Origin: Desulforudis sp.
GTDB lineage: Bacteria; Bacillota; Desulfotomaculia; Desulfotomaculales; Desulforudaceae
Assembly: GCA_019084485.1 (NCBI GenBank)
Contig: JAHRFU010000058.1
Location: 1-36,118 of the forward strand
Length of the DNA stretch: 36,118 nucleotides
Direction of reading: 5' to 3'
The translations under genes were made by a program, and so were the position numbers. The notes below the pieces were generated by a model that worked only from the letters and a program-made list of their open reading frames with translations, ran no database searches and was not told the origin of the DNA. The first letter of the stretch is position 1. Every line of letters starts with the position of its first letter. This document shows, one piece after another, positions 35,085 through 36,118 of the stretch.

Positions 35085-35794
35085 AAGGGCATTTCACGCT
35101 TATGTTGGTGTTTCCTAATCAACTCTTCGATAATGCGCCTGACCCTTTGGTGACCCTTGCCGTTGCTCAGGTACTCATCCAGCTCCTCATAGGTTACCCC
35201 CATCTCCGTCTCATCACAGTGGCCGTACCACAATCCAGCAGAGGGAGCCTTGTCAATAATCCCCTGAGGCACCTTTAGATAGCTGGCCAGTTCACGCACA
35301 TCTTTCTTAAGGAGGTTAGATAAAGGGGACAGATCGGCACCACCGTCTCCATACTTGGTGTAGTAGCCGACGATTATTTCAGTTCTGTTTAGGGTGCCCA
35401 CAACCAATGATTCTCGGCTGGCAGCAAAATAGTAGAGAGTGCTCATCCTGAGGCGGGGTTTGATGTTAGCCACCTTTAGGTCGCAACTGCGTGGGTCATA
35501 GTCAACGCTACCGGTTATCTCACGTAACATCGCCAGGAACGGCTCGTCTAACGACACCGTAACCGTGGGGATGTTCTGGGACTCCGCCAGCAACGTAGCG
35601 TCTGCTGCGTCCTGAGGATTGCTGAAACAGGGCATAATCACCCCAAGAGTGTTACCAGGGAAGGCCCTGACCGAAAGCGCCGCCGCAACCGAAGAGTCGA
35701 TCCCGCCGCTCAGACCAATGACCAGACCTTTGGCACCCGCCCCAATAGTCTTCTCCTCCAGCCATTTCGTTAACGCAGCTGTAACCTGCTGCAT
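35069..35794 (-). CDS. nadE: NH3-dependent NAD+ synthetase
   Basis: Amidates nicotinic acid adenine dinucleotide to NAD+ with ammonia and ATP. 241 residues with no glutaminase domain: the P-loop SGGIDSS (29-35), IMPCFSNPQDAADA, NIKPRLRMSTLYYFA, GTLNRTEIIVGYYTKYGDGGADLSPL and the KAPSAGLW block. ATG at 35794, with GGGAGG upstream. It has its own promoter region and terminator, so it is a single-gene unit between yebC and the rRNA operon. Confidence 0.96.
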   Translation of the reverse strand: MQQVTAALTKWLEEKTIGAGAKGLVIGLSGGIDSSVAAALSVRAFPGNTLGVIMPCFSNPQDAADATLLAESQNIPTVTVSLDEPFLAMLREITGSVDYDPRSCDLKVANIKPRLRMSTLYYFAASRESLVVGTLNRTEIIVGYYTKYGDGGADLSPLSNLLKKDVRELASYLKVPQGIIDKAPSAGLWYGHCDETEMGVTYEELDEYLSNGKGHQRVRRIIEELIRKHQHKREMPLIPPV

Positions 35795-35835
35795 CCTATC
35801 TGACGACCTCCCAGATGCGCACTATTCACATTTTC

Positions 35836-35864
35836 ATACTAACACAATAGTGCTACTTCGTAAA
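35836..35864 (-). promoter_or_regulatory. Possible sigma-A promoter of nadE
   Basis: On the minus strand: TTTACG, 17 bases, TAGTAT (each 4/6 to consensus), about 40 bases upstream of the nadE ATG. Confidence 0.35.
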
Positions 35865-35867
35865 TAT

Positions 35868-35889
35868 TTGTACAATTGTTATACAATTG
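35868..35889. promoter_or_regulatory. Repeat upstream of the nadE promoter, possible operator
   Basis: TACAATTG occurs twice, at 35871-35878 and 35882-35889, with starts 11 bases apart (one helix turn), inside the inverted repeat TTGTACAATTGTTATACAA. It sits just upstream of the proposed nadE -35 box. The regulator is unknown. Confidence 0.3.
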
Positions 35890-35953
35890 AGGTCACCATT
35901 TGGGGTCGGGGCTTTAATTCTTTTAAATTCTCTTGGTGAACCGTGACACACAG

Positions 35954-35990
35954 CAAAGACCCCTGGTTCATCTGAACCCAGGGGTCTTTG
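35954..35990 (-). terminator. Terminator of the rRNA operon
   Basis: CAAAGACCCCTGG (35954-35966) pairs with CCAGGGGTCTTTG (35978-35990), and GGTTCA/TGAACC extend the stem inward with a single bulge. It lies 10 bases beyond the 5S end. The minus-strand tail TGTGTGT is only modestly T-rich, but the stem is very strong. Confidence 0.85.
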
Positions 35991-36000
35991 TTAAAATTAT

Positions 36001-36110
36001 TCCGGCGGCGACCTACTCTCCCGGGAAAACCCAGTACCATCGGCGCTGGAGGGCTTAACTGCCGTGTTCGGGATGGGAACGGGTGTACCCCCTCCGCTAT
36101 AACCACCGGA
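36001..36110 (-). rRNA. rrf: 5S ribosomal RNA
   Basis: Read on the minus strand, from 36110: TCCGGTGGTTATAGCGGAGG, later the conserved CCCGTTCCCATCCCGAACAC and GTTAAGCCCTCCAGCGCC, and the end GGGAGAGTAGGTCGCCGCCGG. The first and last stretches (CCGGTGG and CCGCCGG) pair as helix I. The remaining 8 bases to the window edge would be the spacer to a 23S gene outside the window. Confidence 0.97.
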
Positions 36111-36118
36111 AACTTTGA

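Noticed and set aside
35322-35336. GGGGACAG-like motif inside nadE
   Set aside because: It encodes the conserved DLSPL of NAD synthetase, so the match to the intergenic repeat is chance.
35879-36106. 75-codon minus-strand open frame at the right edge
   Set aside because: It runs through the 5S rRNA and its terminator.

Overview
The window reads as the chromosome of an anaerobic, spore-forming, Gram-positive bacterium of the Desulfotomaculum/Pelotomaculum/Moorella kind (Peptococcaceae-like Firmicutes). The pointers are a three-subunit NADH/ferredoxin-type [FeFe] hydrogenase, a tungsten-type aldehyde:ferredoxin oxidoreductase, the siroheme-dependent (Ahb) heme pathway, and sporulation-associated genes (SpoIID-like, BofC-like, YteA-like). 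GTG and TTG starts are frequent. The exact genus is inference. Almost every gene lies on the minus strand, as does a 5S rRNA at the right edge, so the minus strand is probably the leading strand.

Layout, left to right. Positions 1-1370 hold insertion-sequence debris: the start of an IS1634/IS4-type transposase running off the left edge, then a 5'-truncated and frameshifted IS66 transposase with its right terminal repeat. Positions 1609-5639 are the hydrogenase operon hydC-hydB-hydA, closed by a terminator. Positions 5845-15656 are one compact operon that builds heme from glutamyl-tRNA by way of siroheme: sirC, hemA, hemC, cobA-hemD, ahbC, hemB, ahbD, ahbA, ahbB, hemL. Upstream of it lie a polyprenyl diphosphate synthase (probably the menaquinone tail), a DksA/YteA-type zinc protein and a small membrane protein.

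Positions 17905-19785 hold a UPF0210 protein and its ACT-domain partner. Positions 19802-25399 hold queA, tgt, yajC, an HD-domain protein, secD and secF. Next come a SpoIID-like protein, an AOR/ferredoxin pair, a DUF2905 membrane protein, queH, ruvB-ruvA-ruvC and a BofC-like protein. One lone plus-strand gene, a TGS-domain GTPase (33272-34216), sits before yebC, nadE and the end of an rRNA operon.

Three things stand out. First, queH has an intact, full-length reading frame but no ATG, GTG or TTG at its start; an ATC codon sits where the initiator should be, behind a Shine-Dalgarno sequence and a good sigma-A-type promoter. Second, the longer intergenic gaps carry a dispersed family of short GGGGACAG-type repeats, including a 122-base element with 26-base inverted ends and a two-copy block just upstream of sirC and tgt. 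Third, the hydrogenase catalytic subunit has TSCSPGW where the family motif is TSCCPxW. No wholly new multi-gene system is evident; most gene functions are recognisable.
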